Counted from the first letter of the stretch, positions 15,214 to 23,298 are shown. The stretch: 49,626 nucleotides of DNA from an uncultured Lachnospiraceae bacterium (GCA_910585905.1 CAJUID010000025.1:1-49626); one strand, 5' to 3'. Program-made: numbers and translations. The notes: a model not told the origin generated them from the sequence alone.

Positions 15214-16804
15214 GCTCCTTTCTATATTTGGAAGGAGATACACCAAACCGCTTTTTAAAGACATAGCTAAAATAATTTGGGTCTGTATAACCTACATTTT
15301 TTGCTATAATATAGCTTTTTTCATTTGTCTCTACCAGCATACGAGATGCCCTGTCCAAACGGAAATCTGTTAAATAACTAATAAAAGAATTTCCCGTTTC
15401 CTTTTTAAAAATGCTAGAAAAGTAAGAATTTGATACCCCCAGAAATTCGCAGACACTATCCAGTGAAAGTTCTTCATCAGCATAATGATGATGCACATAC
15501 TCCTCAGCCCTGGTTACAAATGACTTCGTAGACTTATTTCTTGCATGGATCAATTGCTCACGGAACGAAAGGCTTGTATCAACCAGCCATTGCCGCATTG
15601 CAGATGGCTCCAAGTCAAGAAGGCGGCTATATAGTTCCCGGATATCGCCTGAAAGATCATCCGCCTCAATATCATTATTTGATGCAAACCGATATAGTGT
15701 ACTAACTAATTCCATCATATCAATATGATGCTGCTGCAATGACTTGTTGGGAAAAAATGTATGATTCAGATACTTGTCTGCCGCCTGCGCCACATCCTCT
15801 GCAGAAGCTAAGCGGACCATTTTTAACAAACCAGATAAATCTACATCATTTGCCGGGCCGGACTTCCCTGCCCCCTGCGGCACTGCCTCTTTCATATTGA
15901 TTGCCCTGGAAGCGCCATAAATTACACGATAGGATACAGCTTCCCTTGCACTGCTGTAAGATTGGGCCAGGGCAAGGATATTCTCACAGACTTGTCCAAT
16001 CCCAACTGTAACAACTGCACCAATAATACCGCGGGCATATTTACAAAATCTGTCGCATTCATCTGTCAGTTCCCAAACTTCACCCTCCTCCTTTAGCTGC
16101 GGAATCAAAATCGTATTGCCGAGATAAGAGAAGCACTTTGCCTGCCATTTTTCCGCCAGACGCTCCTTTGCCTGCCTATGCACAGACGTTGCTAAGAGAA
16201 GCGGATTCATATCTTTTGGTATTTGGCTGGACGATGTGTGAATAACAAGGCAACAAAAATATGGCCCAGGAAAAGAGAGCTGATAGTCTAAAAGATATTT
16301 GGGAATTTCATCCTCCCGAATCCTCCCCTCAACCAAAGAGGTATAAAAATTTGCCTGCAAAAGCGGCAGCGACTCCATATAATATTTTTGCAGAATTTGT
16401 ACATTCCGTTTCTCACTGATTTCCTGGTCCAATTTAATTTTAAGCTGTGTAAATACATTTGTTAACTCTACTGAATTAATTGGCTTTAATATATATTCTT
16501 CCACTTCCAAGTGGACAGCCCCTTTTGCATATTCAAACTCGTCAAACCCCGTAAAAAATAAAATCTTCGTTGTCGGATAATCTGTCTTAATACAATGTGC
16601 CAGCTCCATACCATCCATAAAAGGCATTTTAATATCCGTCATAACAACGTCTGGCTGAAGCTCCTCCACCATCTCAAACGCCCTGACCCCATTGTTCGCA
16701 TACCCAACCACAGAAAAACCAAGCCCTTCCCAATTGATTTTTTTCATAATTACATGAATGACTTCCTCTTCATCATCTACAAGAAGCACTGTATATTTAT
16801 CCAT
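15194..16804 (-). CDS. YesN-type response regulator with AraC DNA-binding domain
   Basis: A 536-residue regulator. Receiver domain at residues 1-125: LLVDDEEEV, phospho-acceptor D57 in VVMTDIKMP, and the conserved Lys in EEYILKPIN. A poorly conserved middle (about 130-420) is followed by a double helix-turn-helix AraC domain at the C-terminus, LDSVCEFLGVSNSYFSSIFK and YIIAKNVGYTDPNYFSYVFK with the closing FGVSPSKYRKE. The ATG at 16804 follows AGGAG eight bases away. The gene has its own promoter (16893-16921) preceded by the 16932-17028 element. The likely target is the upstream mglB-mglA-mglC operon, whose promoter has a good -10 but a poor -35 box. Confidence 0.93.
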   Translation of the reverse strand: MDKYTVLLVDDEEEVIHVIMKKINWEGLGFSVVGYANNGVRAFEMVEELQPDVVMTDIKMPFMDGMELAHCIKTDYPTTKILFFTGFDEFEYAKGAVHLEVEEYILKPINSVELTNVFTQLKIKLDQEISEKRNVQILQKYYMESLPLLQANFYTSLVEGRIREDEIPKYLLDYQLSFPGPYFCCLVIHTSSSQIPKDMNPLLLATSVHRQAKERLAEKWQAKCFSYLGNTILIPQLKEEGEVWELTDECDRFCKYARGIIGAVVTVGIGQVCENILALAQSYSSAREAVSYRVIYGASRAINMKEAVPQGAGKSGPANDVDLSGLLKMVRLASAEDVAQAADKYLNHTFFPNKSLQQHHIDMMELVSTLYRFASNNDIEADDLSGDIRELYSRLLDLEPSAMRQWLVDTSLSFREQLIHARNKSTKSFVTRAEEYVHHHYADEELSLDSVCEFLGVSNSYFSSIFKKETGNSFISYLTDFRLDRASRMLVETNEKSYIIAKNVGYTDPNYFSYVFKKRFGVSPSKYRKEHEESEN

Positions 16805-16892
16805 TTCCAATCTCCTATTACTAAGGTTCCTTTTTCTACCCAAAACCGCAAGGGGTACCCTGTCTCCGCACAATATTGTACTACTTTGCACT

Positions 16893-16921
16893 ATTATAGC
16901 AAACGCACAGACAAATGTAAA
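16893..16921 (-). promoter_or_regulatory. promoter of the sensory operon, TTTACA-17-TATAAT
   Basis: TTTACA (16921-16916) and TATAAT (16898-16893) are 17 bp apart. An ACAATATTGT palindrome lies just downstream, near the expected start of transcription. Confidence 0.75.
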
Positions 16922-16931
16922 TCTTTGTACT

Positions 16932-17028
16932 ATTTGACTTTCCTCATTTTTAGTAGGGAATAATCTGATGTTATTGAAGACGCAGATATTTTGCCAATTG
17001 TGCTCTACGATGCCTGATACCCGAAAAA
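16932..17028 (-). repeat. promoter-linked dispersed element, copy A
   Basis: About 97 bp resembling 49468-49567. Shared blocks in plus reading are ATTTGACTTTCC, CATTTTT, a GCAGA block, GCCAATT-TGCTCT and TGAT. It ends exactly 10 bp upstream of the -35 box of the response-regulator promoter. Its far end merges into the mglC terminator. Confidence 0.65.
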
Positions 17029-17050
17029 GAGCCAGAACTTAATCTGGCTC
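17024..17050 (-). terminator. rho-independent terminator of mglB-mglA-mglC
   Basis: The stem GAGCCAGA / TCTGGCTC (17029-17036, 17043-17050) with a 6-base loop is followed by TTTTTC on the minus strand, 19 bp after the mglC stop. Confidence 0.85.
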
Positions 17051-17068
17051 TTCCCATTCTATAAATCA

Positions 17069-18730
17069 CTATTTTTTCTGGACATACTTTAAGCAATCAA
17101 GTGTAACTGCTACAAGAATGATAATTCCTGAGAATACAAACTGAAGGTTTGTATCAATGCCCAGGATGGTCAAGGAGTAAGTCAGCGCAGTGAAAATAAA
17201 TACACCAACTACAACACCGGAAATCTTACCGATACCACCTGTAAAAGATACTCCTCCAACTACACAGGCAGCAATTGCATCCATCTCCCAGCCTTGCCCA
17301 TAAGCTGCGGAACCGGAACCTACCATTCTAGCACACTCAAGCCATGAGCCAAACCCATACAAAATACCTGCCATAATAAATGCACCTACTGTAACTCGGA
17401 ATACAGAAATTCCAGATACAGCTGCTGCCTCAGGATTTCCGCCGACAGCATATAGATTTTTACCAAATGTTGTTTTATTCCATATAAACCATACTATTAC
17501 AACAGCTGCTGCTGCCCACAAGATGATTGTCGGAAAACCGTTAACCTTTGGAATGATCATTCCCGGAATCACTGGTTCTATCGCACCAAAGGAAACGCCC
17601 TTTGTTGCGTATGTTACCAAACCAAATATCACCAACATATTTGCCATAGTAGAAATAAACGGATGCATCTTAAACTTTGCAGTAAAGAAGCCGGCAATCG
17701 CCGTAAAAAGTGTGCAAAGAAGAATACATACTATTAATGCTAAAACCACCCTGACAGGAATCGGCATATTAGTAAAGTCAAATACATGCCCAAAGACAGA
17801 GCCAGTGTTTCTTCCCTGGTGCATAATAATTGTCGCTGTAGTCATTCCCATACCGACCATACGCCCAATGGAAAGGTCTGTACCAGTAAGAAGAATCAAA
17901 CCTGCCACGCCAAGTGCAAGGAACATTCGCGGTGACGCCTGCTGCAAAATGTTTAATACATTGTTATAAGTAAGAAGCGGCGCATTTTTCACCATTGGAG
18001 TAATGATGCACAGCATGATAAAGATCAATATAATCGCAATATATAAACCATTTTGCAGGAAAAATGCCCTGCGGTTAAATGTATATTTATAATTTTCCCA
18101 CTTTTGCGCTCTTGTTTCCAAAAATGTAAACTTTGACATGCGGAGCAAGTCTAGCAGATGATATTTATAAGTGTATGCTGCATGCCTTCTGTCCTTAATC
18201 TGCTGAAGTTCTTTTTCCAATTTCATTTTTGCATCAAACAGGCGATTCTTGTATACATATTTTTCATCTTTTATTTCCTGATTGTCAGAAATCTTTGAAA
18301 GTGCAGCTTGATGTTCCTGCTTCAGCGTTTCAATATTTTTGCGGTATCTCTCTATTGCGGCTGTCTTTTCCAAAACACAGCTTATCTGGACCATCTGGTA
18401 ATAATCCCGGTCAAAATGTGTTTTTATGTAATCCTCCGCGTCAGAGATTAACTTTGAGATTGCATCTTTGTTTTTTATTTCTATACCCTTCGCTTTTTCC
18501 AACTGCGCCCTGTCTTCCGCAATTGCCGCCTCTTTCTCTTCTCTTGTAAGGACACGGTCTCTTTTTAATCCATCCATATGGTCTTGCAGAGCGAGAACCC
18601 TGTCTGTCCCTTCCTCCCTAAGGCGGTCAATCTCAGCCTGAATTTTTCCAACATAGTCATCAATCGGCTGACGCAGACGCATTTCTTGTTCTTCTGTAAG
18701 AATCTTACTATTTTCATTCGCCATATCCAT
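17069..18730 (-). CDS. mglC: galactose/methylgalactoside ABC permease MglC with long coiled-coil N-terminus
   Basis: This is the membrane channel of the Mgl importer. At 553 residues it is about 220 longer than E. coli MglC. Residues 1-222 are charged, helical and coiled-coil-like, with no membrane segment and thus presumably cytoplasmic. From about 224 onward it is an ordinary BPD_transp_2 permease: helix 1 at 224-245, LTYNNVLNILQQASPRMFLALG, TGTDLSIGRM, PFISTMANMLV, YAVGGNPEAAAVSGI and GGVSFTGGIGKISG. Two in-frame ATGs (18730, 18724) follow GGGAG; either keeps the extension, which is in frame without a stop. It is the third gene of mglB-mglA-mglC and ends at a clear terminator. Confidence 0.93.
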   Translation of the reverse strand: MDMANENSKILTEEQEMRLRQPIDDYVGKIQAEIDRLREEGTDRVLALQDHMDGLKRDRVLTREEKEAAIAEDRAQLEKAKGIEIKNKDAISKLISDAEDYIKTHFDRDYYQMVQISCVLEKTAAIERYRKNIETLKQEHQAALSKISDNQEIKDEKYVYKNRLFDAKMKLEKELQQIKDRRHAAYTYKYHLLDLLRMSKFTFLETRAQKWENYKYTFNRRAFFLQNGLYIAIILIFIMLCIITPMVKNAPLLTYNNVLNILQQASPRMFLALGVAGLILLTGTDLSIGRMVGMGMTTATIIMHQGRNTGSVFGHVFDFTNMPIPVRVVLALIVCILLCTLFTAIAGFFTAKFKMHPFISTMANMLVIFGLVTYATKGVSFGAIEPVIPGMIIPKVNGFPTIILWAAAAVVIVWFIWNKTTFGKNLYAVGGNPEAAAVSGISVFRVTVGAFIMAGILYGFGSWLECARMVGSGSAAYGQGWEMDAIAACVVGGVSFTGGIGKISGVVVGVFIFTALTYSLTILGIDTNLQFVFSGIIILVAVTLDCLKYVQKK

Positions 18731-18742
18731 TCATCTCCCTCA

Positions 18743-20251
18743 TTATAGGTATTTTGCACTGAGTCTTAATAGCTCTTCCTGATTCGTCTCCTTTGTATTG
18801 ACAATACCAGAAAGACGCCCATTTGACATAACCCCGATGCGGTTTGTAATCCCCAGGATTTCCGGCATTTCGGAGGAAACAACAATAATGGTCTTGCCCC
18901 GTTTCGCCATATTAATAATCAGCTCATAAATCTCATACTTTGCGCCAACATCAATTCCCCTGGTAGGTTCATCCATCATAAACACCTGTGGGCTGCGCTC
19001 CAACCACTTGCCCATAATGACTTTCTGCTGATTACCACCTGATAGGCTTGAAATCATATCTTCCGGTCCTAGGCATTTTGTATGCATGATTTTTATCTCT
19101 TTTGCCGTTGCCTTCGTCATTTTTGAGTCGGACAGTGCTATTCCTGACTTATATTGATTTAAGTTTGCAATCGTAGTATTAAAAGTAAGATCCCCTTTTA
19201 TAAAGAGGCCATTTGCCTTCCGCTCCTCTGTGATCATTGCAAACCCATGATCCATCGCATTTTTTGCACTGCTAAAGTTCATAAGGCGGTTGTTAAAATA
19301 GACACGCCCTGCCGCCCTTGTCCGTACTCCAAATATTGTTTCTAAAAGTTCTGTACGCCCGGCACCAACCAGCCCATATAATCCAAAAATTTCTCCCTCC
19401 CTCACATCAAAGGTAATATCCTGCAAGTTTGGTTCAAATTTAGTGGATAAATGCTGGACAGATAACACAACATCTTTCGGCGTATTATCAACCGGCGGAA
19501 AACGATTTTCCAGAGAACGCCCAACCATCGCTGCAATCAGCTCATTCATATTGGTATCTTTGCTGCTCTTTGTCATAACCAGATTTCCATCTCGGAGAAC
19601 AGATACTTCGTCACATATATCGAATATTTCATCCATTTTATGAGAAATGTAAATTAAAGCAATCCCCTGCTCCTTTAGCATTCTCATCATTTCAAACAGT
19701 TTCCCAACCTCCTGCACAGTCAAAGATGAGGTTGGCTCATCCAAAACAATAACCTTTGAGTGATAGGAGATTGCCTTGGCGATTTCACACATCTGTCTCT
19801 GTGATACAGACATATTCCGCATAGGCTGGGTTAAATTCACGGTCATTCCAAGCTTACGGAAAAGCTCGGAGGCTTCTTTTTTCATTCTGCCCTCATCTAC
19901 TACCCCCATAGAATTCACCGGATAGCGCCCAAGAAACAGATTATCAATCACATTCCTTTCCAGACACTGGTTCAATTCCTGATGAACCATTGCAATGCCG
20001 TTTTCCAGGGCATCCTTTGGTCCAGAAAAGCTTACTTCTTTGCCGTCAAGCAAAATTTTACCTTCGTCCTTCTGATACGTACCGAAAAGACACTTCATCA
20101 TTGTCGATTTACCAGCACCATTTTCGCCCATCAGCCCCATTACCGTCCCTGCCTTCACATCCAGGTTGATCCGATCCAAAACCCGGTTCCGGCCAAAGGA
20201 TTTGCTCATGCCCCGTATCGATAAGACAATATCATTTTTCTTATCTTCCAT
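18743..20251 (-). CDS. mglA: galactose/methylgalactoside import ATPase MglA
   Basis: A 502-residue tandem ABC ATPase that powers sugar import. First cassette: Walker A GENGAGKST, signature MSVSQRQMCEIAKAI, Walker B VIVLDEPTSSL. Second cassette: degenerate Walker A GLVGAGRTE without the lysine, signature LSGGNQQKV, Walker B VFMMDEPTRGID. This asymmetry is normal for MglA, RbsA and XylG. The ATG at 20251 has AGGGGTG six bases upstream; a GTG three codons earlier is less likely. It lies between mglB, with an intervening terminator-like hairpin, and mglC, which follows after 12 bases. Confidence 0.96.
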   Translation of the reverse strand: MEDKKNDIVLSIRGMSKSFGRNRVLDRINLDVKAGTVMGLMGENGAGKSTMMKCLFGTYQKDEGKILLDGKEVSFSGPKDALENGIAMVHQELNQCLERNVIDNLFLGRYPVNSMGVVDEGRMKKEASELFRKLGMTVNLTQPMRNMSVSQRQMCEIAKAISYHSKVIVLDEPTSSLTVQEVGKLFEMMRMLKEQGIALIYISHKMDEIFDICDEVSVLRDGNLVMTKSSKDTNMNELIAAMVGRSLENRFPPVDNTPKDVVLSVQHLSTKFEPNLQDITFDVREGEIFGLYGLVGAGRTELLETIFGVRTRAAGRVYFNNRLMNFSSAKNAMDHGFAMITEERKANGLFIKGDLTFNTTIANLNQYKSGIALSDSKMTKATAKEIKIMHTKCLGPEDMISSLSGGNQQKVIMGKWLERSPQVFMMDEPTRGIDVGAKYEIYELIINMAKRGKTIIVVSSEMPEILGITNRIGVMSNGRLSGIVNTKETNQEELLRLSAKYL

Positions 20252-20312
20252 AGTTTTCACCCCTGTATCTATATTATAAGCTATTTCCCAACCAACATTT
20301 TCCTATAAGTTC

Positions 20313-20339
20313 AAAAAGGGGAACGTCGGCGCGTTCCCC
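20313..20339 (-). terminator. intra-operon terminator-like hairpin between mglB and mglA
   Basis: A perfect 8-bp stem GGGGAACG / CGTTCCCC (20318-20325, 20332-20339) is followed on the minus strand by TTTTT. A second, imperfect hairpin lies at about 20347-20374 (AATGC...GGGC / GCCC...GCATT). Partial termination here would give more binding protein than transporter. Confidence 0.75.
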
Positions 20340-20428
20340 TGGGAGAATGCGTAGGGCAAACGCCCTTTGCATTTCTTATTGGTGTACCGCTGTATTACGA
20401 GCAGTTTTCCATTTTGATTTCAGAGAAA

Positions 20429-21715
20429 TCACTGATTGAGTAAAGCCGTATAGGAAGCCGCATTATCTGTCTTAACCATGTTAATGGCAAAAGCGTCATA
20501 CTGTCCTGGGTTTCCAAGGCGGTTTGTGATATTGGACTCTGTCTGTCCGTCACCACCGATGTAATCTACCTCCAGATTAAGCAAATCATCGTAATTCTGG
20601 AGAAGCGGCTGATATGTTGAGCTCAAGAAATTATCGGACGCATTGTAGATATTGAGCCATACTTTCTTAGAAGCATGAGAACTCTTATCTAACTGGGAGG
20701 ATACTGGCTCATAAACCTTCGTAGAGTCTGTAAAGTCCTTATAATTATCTGCAGTTACTGCAACATTCAACGCATAATAGGAACGCTCGTCTTCTTTATA
20801 CGTGTACACCTCATCTGTTAAAACATTGCCTGCTTCATCCGCTGTCCCGATGCCTGTATCAATATCTACACCATCAAGGGCATTGCGCAGAACGCGGAGC
20901 GTCAGATACGCCTGTACGTCTGCATGCTGGCTGATTGTTCCGCCATATCCTTCTGCGATTGCAGCTACTGCATCATTATTTGCGTCATAGCCAAATGTTG
21001 GAACCTTCTGGTCTTTTGACCAAGCGTTAAACATTGACATTCCCATTCCGTCATTATTGGATACTACTACGTCAATCTGCTTGCCGAAAGAAGATGACCA
21101 TGTACCAATTGCATTTCCTGCTGTAGCTGCGTCCCAAGTTGCACCGGCAGAATTCTTCATTTCCTGAGAGGCAAGTTCACGGACTACATATTTCTTCCCA
21201 CCAACTTCCAGTGTCCCATCTTGTACTGCGGATGCTTTGCCATCTACATTGGTACCGATTGGATCGCTGTTGATGTCTCCATCCTTCTCAACACCTGTTC
21301 CAAGTGCTTTGCGGACACCTCTTGTACGTGCAATGGAATCGTTATGCCCGATATCACCAATAGCAAGTACATAACCGATTACCCCGTCTCCATCGCGGTC
21401 AATTTTGTCAATATTTTTCTCAATATAATTTTTAACCATCGTGCCCTGCAGTTCAGCACCCTGATTTGCATCAAAACCTACATAATAGGTATCCTTGTTG
21501 TAATTCAATGCTGTCATGTCAAGCTCTCCGGTTGAGCTGTTGGATGGCTGGCGGTTAAACCATACTAACGGTTTATCCTTATTTGCCACCTGTGATGATT
21601 CCTTTTTTGCTGATGGATCACCACCAGATGATGGTTCATCCGATGTATCTCCACAAGCAGTAAGTGAAAGTCCAAGTACTAGTGCCATTGTCAATGAAAG
21701 TATTTTTTTCTTCAT
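20429..21715 (-). CDS. mglB: galactose-binding lipoprotein MglB, circularly permuted
   Basis: The extracytoplasmic binding protein of the Mgl importer, 428 residues, with lipobox LTAC and lipidated Cys21. The order is unusual. After a Ser/Gly linker it begins at PLVWFNRQPS (49-58), which in E. coli MglB lies about 90 residues into the mature protein. Then follow YYVGFDANQGAEL, a calcium loop DRDGDG (106-111), GHNDSIARTRG (123-133), TWDAATAG, VVVSNNDGMGM and FGYDANNDAV. The canonical beginning, KVWLNIYNASDNFLSS (351-366) through FAINMVKTDNAA, is at the very C-terminus. Residues matching the E. coli sugar contacts (D361, F363, N54, H124, D126, R130, W194, N220/221, D244) are retained. The ATG at 21715 has GGGAG seven bases upstream. 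It is the first gene of the operon. Confidence 0.93.
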   Translation of the reverse strand: MKKKILSLTMALVLGLSLTACGDTSDEPSSGGDPSAKKESSQVANKDKPLVWFNRQPSNSSTGELDMTALNYNKDTYYVGFDANQGAELQGTMVKNYIEKNIDKIDRDGDGVIGYVLAIGDIGHNDSIARTRGVRKALGTGVEKDGDINSDPIGTNVDGKASAVQDGTLEVGGKKYVVRELASQEMKNSAGATWDAATAGNAIGTWSSSFGKQIDVVVSNNDGMGMSMFNAWSKDQKVPTFGYDANNDAVAAIAEGYGGTISQHADVQAYLTLRVLRNALDGVDIDTGIGTADEAGNVLTDEVYTYKEDERSYYALNVAVTADNYKDFTDSTKVYEPVSSQLDKSSHASKKVWLNIYNASDNFLSSTYQPLLQNYDDLLNLEVDYIGGDGQTESNITNRLGNPGQYDAFAINMVKTDNAASYTALLNQ

Positions 21716-21735
21716 AATTCTTCTCCCTTCCGATT

Positions 21736-21775
21736 GCACGCTTCCTGCGTGCCTCTTGTTGATATTGACAGTATA
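21736..21775 (-). promoter_or_regulatory. mglB promoter region and leader hairpin
   Basis: A -10 box TATACT (21775-21770) has no good -35 box at 16-18 bp (TGTTTT at best), as expected for an activator-dependent promoter. A leader hairpin GCACGC / GCGTGC (21736-21741, 21747-21752) lies between it and the ribosome site. Confidence 0.45.
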
Positions 21776-21841
21776 GTCTATCTTTCAGGAAGAAAACATA
21801 GAATATTTTTCGTTTCTCATTAAAAATTTTAAGATTAATAC

Positions 21842-21891
21842 GTAAATATTGATATATTTTAGTTTTATTTACCAGAAATATTGTAAATATT
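21842..21891. promoter_or_regulatory. direct repeats upstream of mglB, possible regulator sites
   Basis: GTAAATATT occurs at 21842-21850 and again at 21883-21891, 41 bp apart (about four helical turns), upstream of the weak mglB promoter. AraC-type regulators often bind such direct repeats. The A/T-rich context makes chance similarity possible. Confidence 0.3.
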
Positions 21892-21965
21892 AACCAAATC
21901 CCATGAGATATTGCAACCTTCAAATCAGAGGGTGGAATTCAATAATACATGATAAGAACATCGTT

Positions 21966-22005
21966 AAAAAGGGCACAGACTTCGCTTGTTCCCTAGCAAA
22001 AAGCG
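21966..22005 (-). repeat. diverged copy of the GGGCACA hairpin
   Basis: AAAAAGGGCACAGACTT-GCTTGT-CCCTA-CAAAAA is shared with 3396-3433. Here one stem pair is lost (GGGCACA against TGTTCCC). The TTTTT tail on the minus strand is kept, so it may still terminate transcripts coming from cysE. Confidence 0.55.
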
Positions 22006-22052
22006 CCAAAAGAACTTTAGTTGTTTGCGATTATTGTTGGTACACCATTATG

Positions 22053-22127
22053 TTTGACGCAATTCCCTATGACATAGAAAAGCGCACTACTACATTCGAC
22101 ATAACTTCCTATAACATAGAAAAGGCG
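22053..22127. repeat. imperfect tandem repeat
   Basis: Two units of about 32 bp, at 22053-22084 and 22095-22127, share TT-GAC, TTCC, TAT-ACATAGAAAAG and CG. The second unit forms the left arm of the adjoining palindrome. Confidence 0.5.
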
Positions 22128-22157
22128 GAACGAGCGCTCCACCTTTTCTATGTTATA
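22110..22157. terminator. long palindrome downstream of cysE
   Basis: Arms 22110-22128 and 22139-22157 pair over 16 bp (TATAACATAGAAAAGG against its complement), then a C/A mismatch and two more pairs, around a 10-base loop. It is 53 bp after the cysE stop and could serve as its terminator in either orientation; the length suggests a mobile palindrome as an alternative. Confidence 0.55.
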
Positions 22158-22210
22158 ATATAATTATAAAGACTATACCAGAGAATAAAAGTCCCAAAAG
22201 GGCAATCCCA

Positions 22211-23155
22211 TTATAGTAAACTGTAATCAAATGAGTCAAATAATTCTCCTTCTTTTCCTCTTTTTTCTGTAATGCTTAAATCCTGCTTTTTTGCGCTAAC
22301 TCTGGACCCTTCTGGAACAGGTTCTGTAATAAAGCAGTTACCTCCAATTACTGTCCCTTTTCCAATCACTGTCTCACCGCCCAGTATCGTTGCATTTGAA
22401 TAAATTGTCACATCATCCTCTATTGTTGGATGACGCTTAACATCACGCAAGAGCTGGCCGCTCCTTGTGGAAAGCGCACCAAGCGTAACCCCCTGGTATA
22501 CCTTTACGTTATTTCCAATTACTGTTGTCTCACCAATTACAACACCAGTGCCGTGGTCGATAAAGAAATATTCTCCAATCTTTGCGCCAGGATTAATATC
22601 AATTCCTGTGTGGCCATGGGCATACTCTGTCATAATCCTTGGAATAAACGGAACTTTCAAGCGGTATAACTCGTGCGCAATGCGGTATACAAATACAGCA
22701 AACAGCCCCGGATAGCAAAAAATGATTTCCTCCTTGGAGCGCGCCGCCGGGTCACCGTCAAAAGCCGCCTGCACATCCTTCATTAAAAGCTGCTGTACAT
22801 GCGGCAGTGATGTAAAAAAGGAAGAACAAATTTCATCAGCCCTCCCTGCAGTGTCTGCCTCAGACACATCCTCATTTTCCTTCTCAAACTGAGTCAACGC
22901 CGCTCTAATCTGCGCAAGAAGTGTATCATACAACTTTAAAATACTATGCCCCAGGAAAAAACCAGGAAGCGTCCTGCTAAGCCTTTCCTCGTCAAAATAT
23001 CCAGGAAACATAATCTGGCGCATTCCTAAGATAATATGAATCACGGTATCACGATTTGGCATCTGGTGTCCTGGTTTCACATAAAATAACTCTTCTTTTT
23101 TATAATTCTCTGTAATCTTCTTAACAATCGTGTTCAATTCATTTTCTGAAAACAT
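22211..23155 (-). CDS. serine O-acetyltransferase, EpsC/SatA type
   Basis: It acetylates L-serine with acetyl-CoA to O-acetylserine, the precursor of cysteine. The 314-residue protein has a long helical N-terminal region, then a left-handed beta-helix. Catalytic marks are YAHGHTGIDINPGAKIG, the FIDHGTGVVIGETTVIG segment, and VYQGVTLGALS. ILGGETVIGKGTVIGGN continues the hexapeptide repeats. The length and N-terminus fit the EpsC-type family common in anaerobes rather than short CysE. The ATG at 23155 has GGAG seven bases upstream; longer in-frame starts lack one. It is monocistronic by appearance, bounded by the che terminator upstream and the palindrome downstream. No cysK is nearby. Confidence 0.93.
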   Translation of the reverse strand: MFSENELNTIVKKITENYKKEELFYVKPGHQMPNRDTVIHIILGMRQIMFPGYFDEERLSRTLPGFFLGHSILKLYDTLLAQIRAALTQFEKENEDVSEADTAGRADEICSSFFTSLPHVQQLLMKDVQAAFDGDPAARSKEEIIFCYPGLFAVFVYRIAHELYRLKVPFIPRIMTEYAHGHTGIDINPGAKIGEYFFIDHGTGVVIGETTVIGNNVKVYQGVTLGALSTRSGQLLRDVKRHPTIEDDVTIYSNATILGGETVIGKGTVIGGNCFITEPVPEGSRVSAKKQDLSITEKRGKEGELFDSFDYSLL

Positions 23156-23252
23156 TATATACTCCAATCTATAACTTCTGCGGTTTCTGAAAGTCATCAT
23201 AACATATCTATGCACATACTTCTAGAGTATAACGAGAACTTTTCGATAAGTC

Positions 23253-23278
23253 AAAAAAGGGAATGCTTACGCATTCCC
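23253..23278 (-). terminator. rho-independent terminator of the che operon
   Basis: The stem GGGAATGC / GCATTCCC (23259-23266, 23271-23278) with loop TTAC is followed on the minus strand by TTTTTT, 20 bp after the mcp stop. Confidence 0.88.
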
Positions 23279-23298
23279 ACTATAAAGCCAAAAATCTT

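Larger units (their letters stand above)
21716..22210. other. 495-bp gene-free region between cysE and mglB
   Basis: No gene. It holds the mglB promoter and direct repeats, a diverged copy of the 3396-3423 hairpin (21966-22005), a tandem repeat (22053-22127) and a long palindrome (22110-22157). Confidence 0.7.

Noticed and set aside
22095..22127. Resemblance of ATAACTTCCTATAACATAG to lox or FRT-type recombination sites
   Set aside because: No matching inverted 13-bp arms with a central spacer and no recombinase gene nearby; likely chance in A/T-rich DNA.
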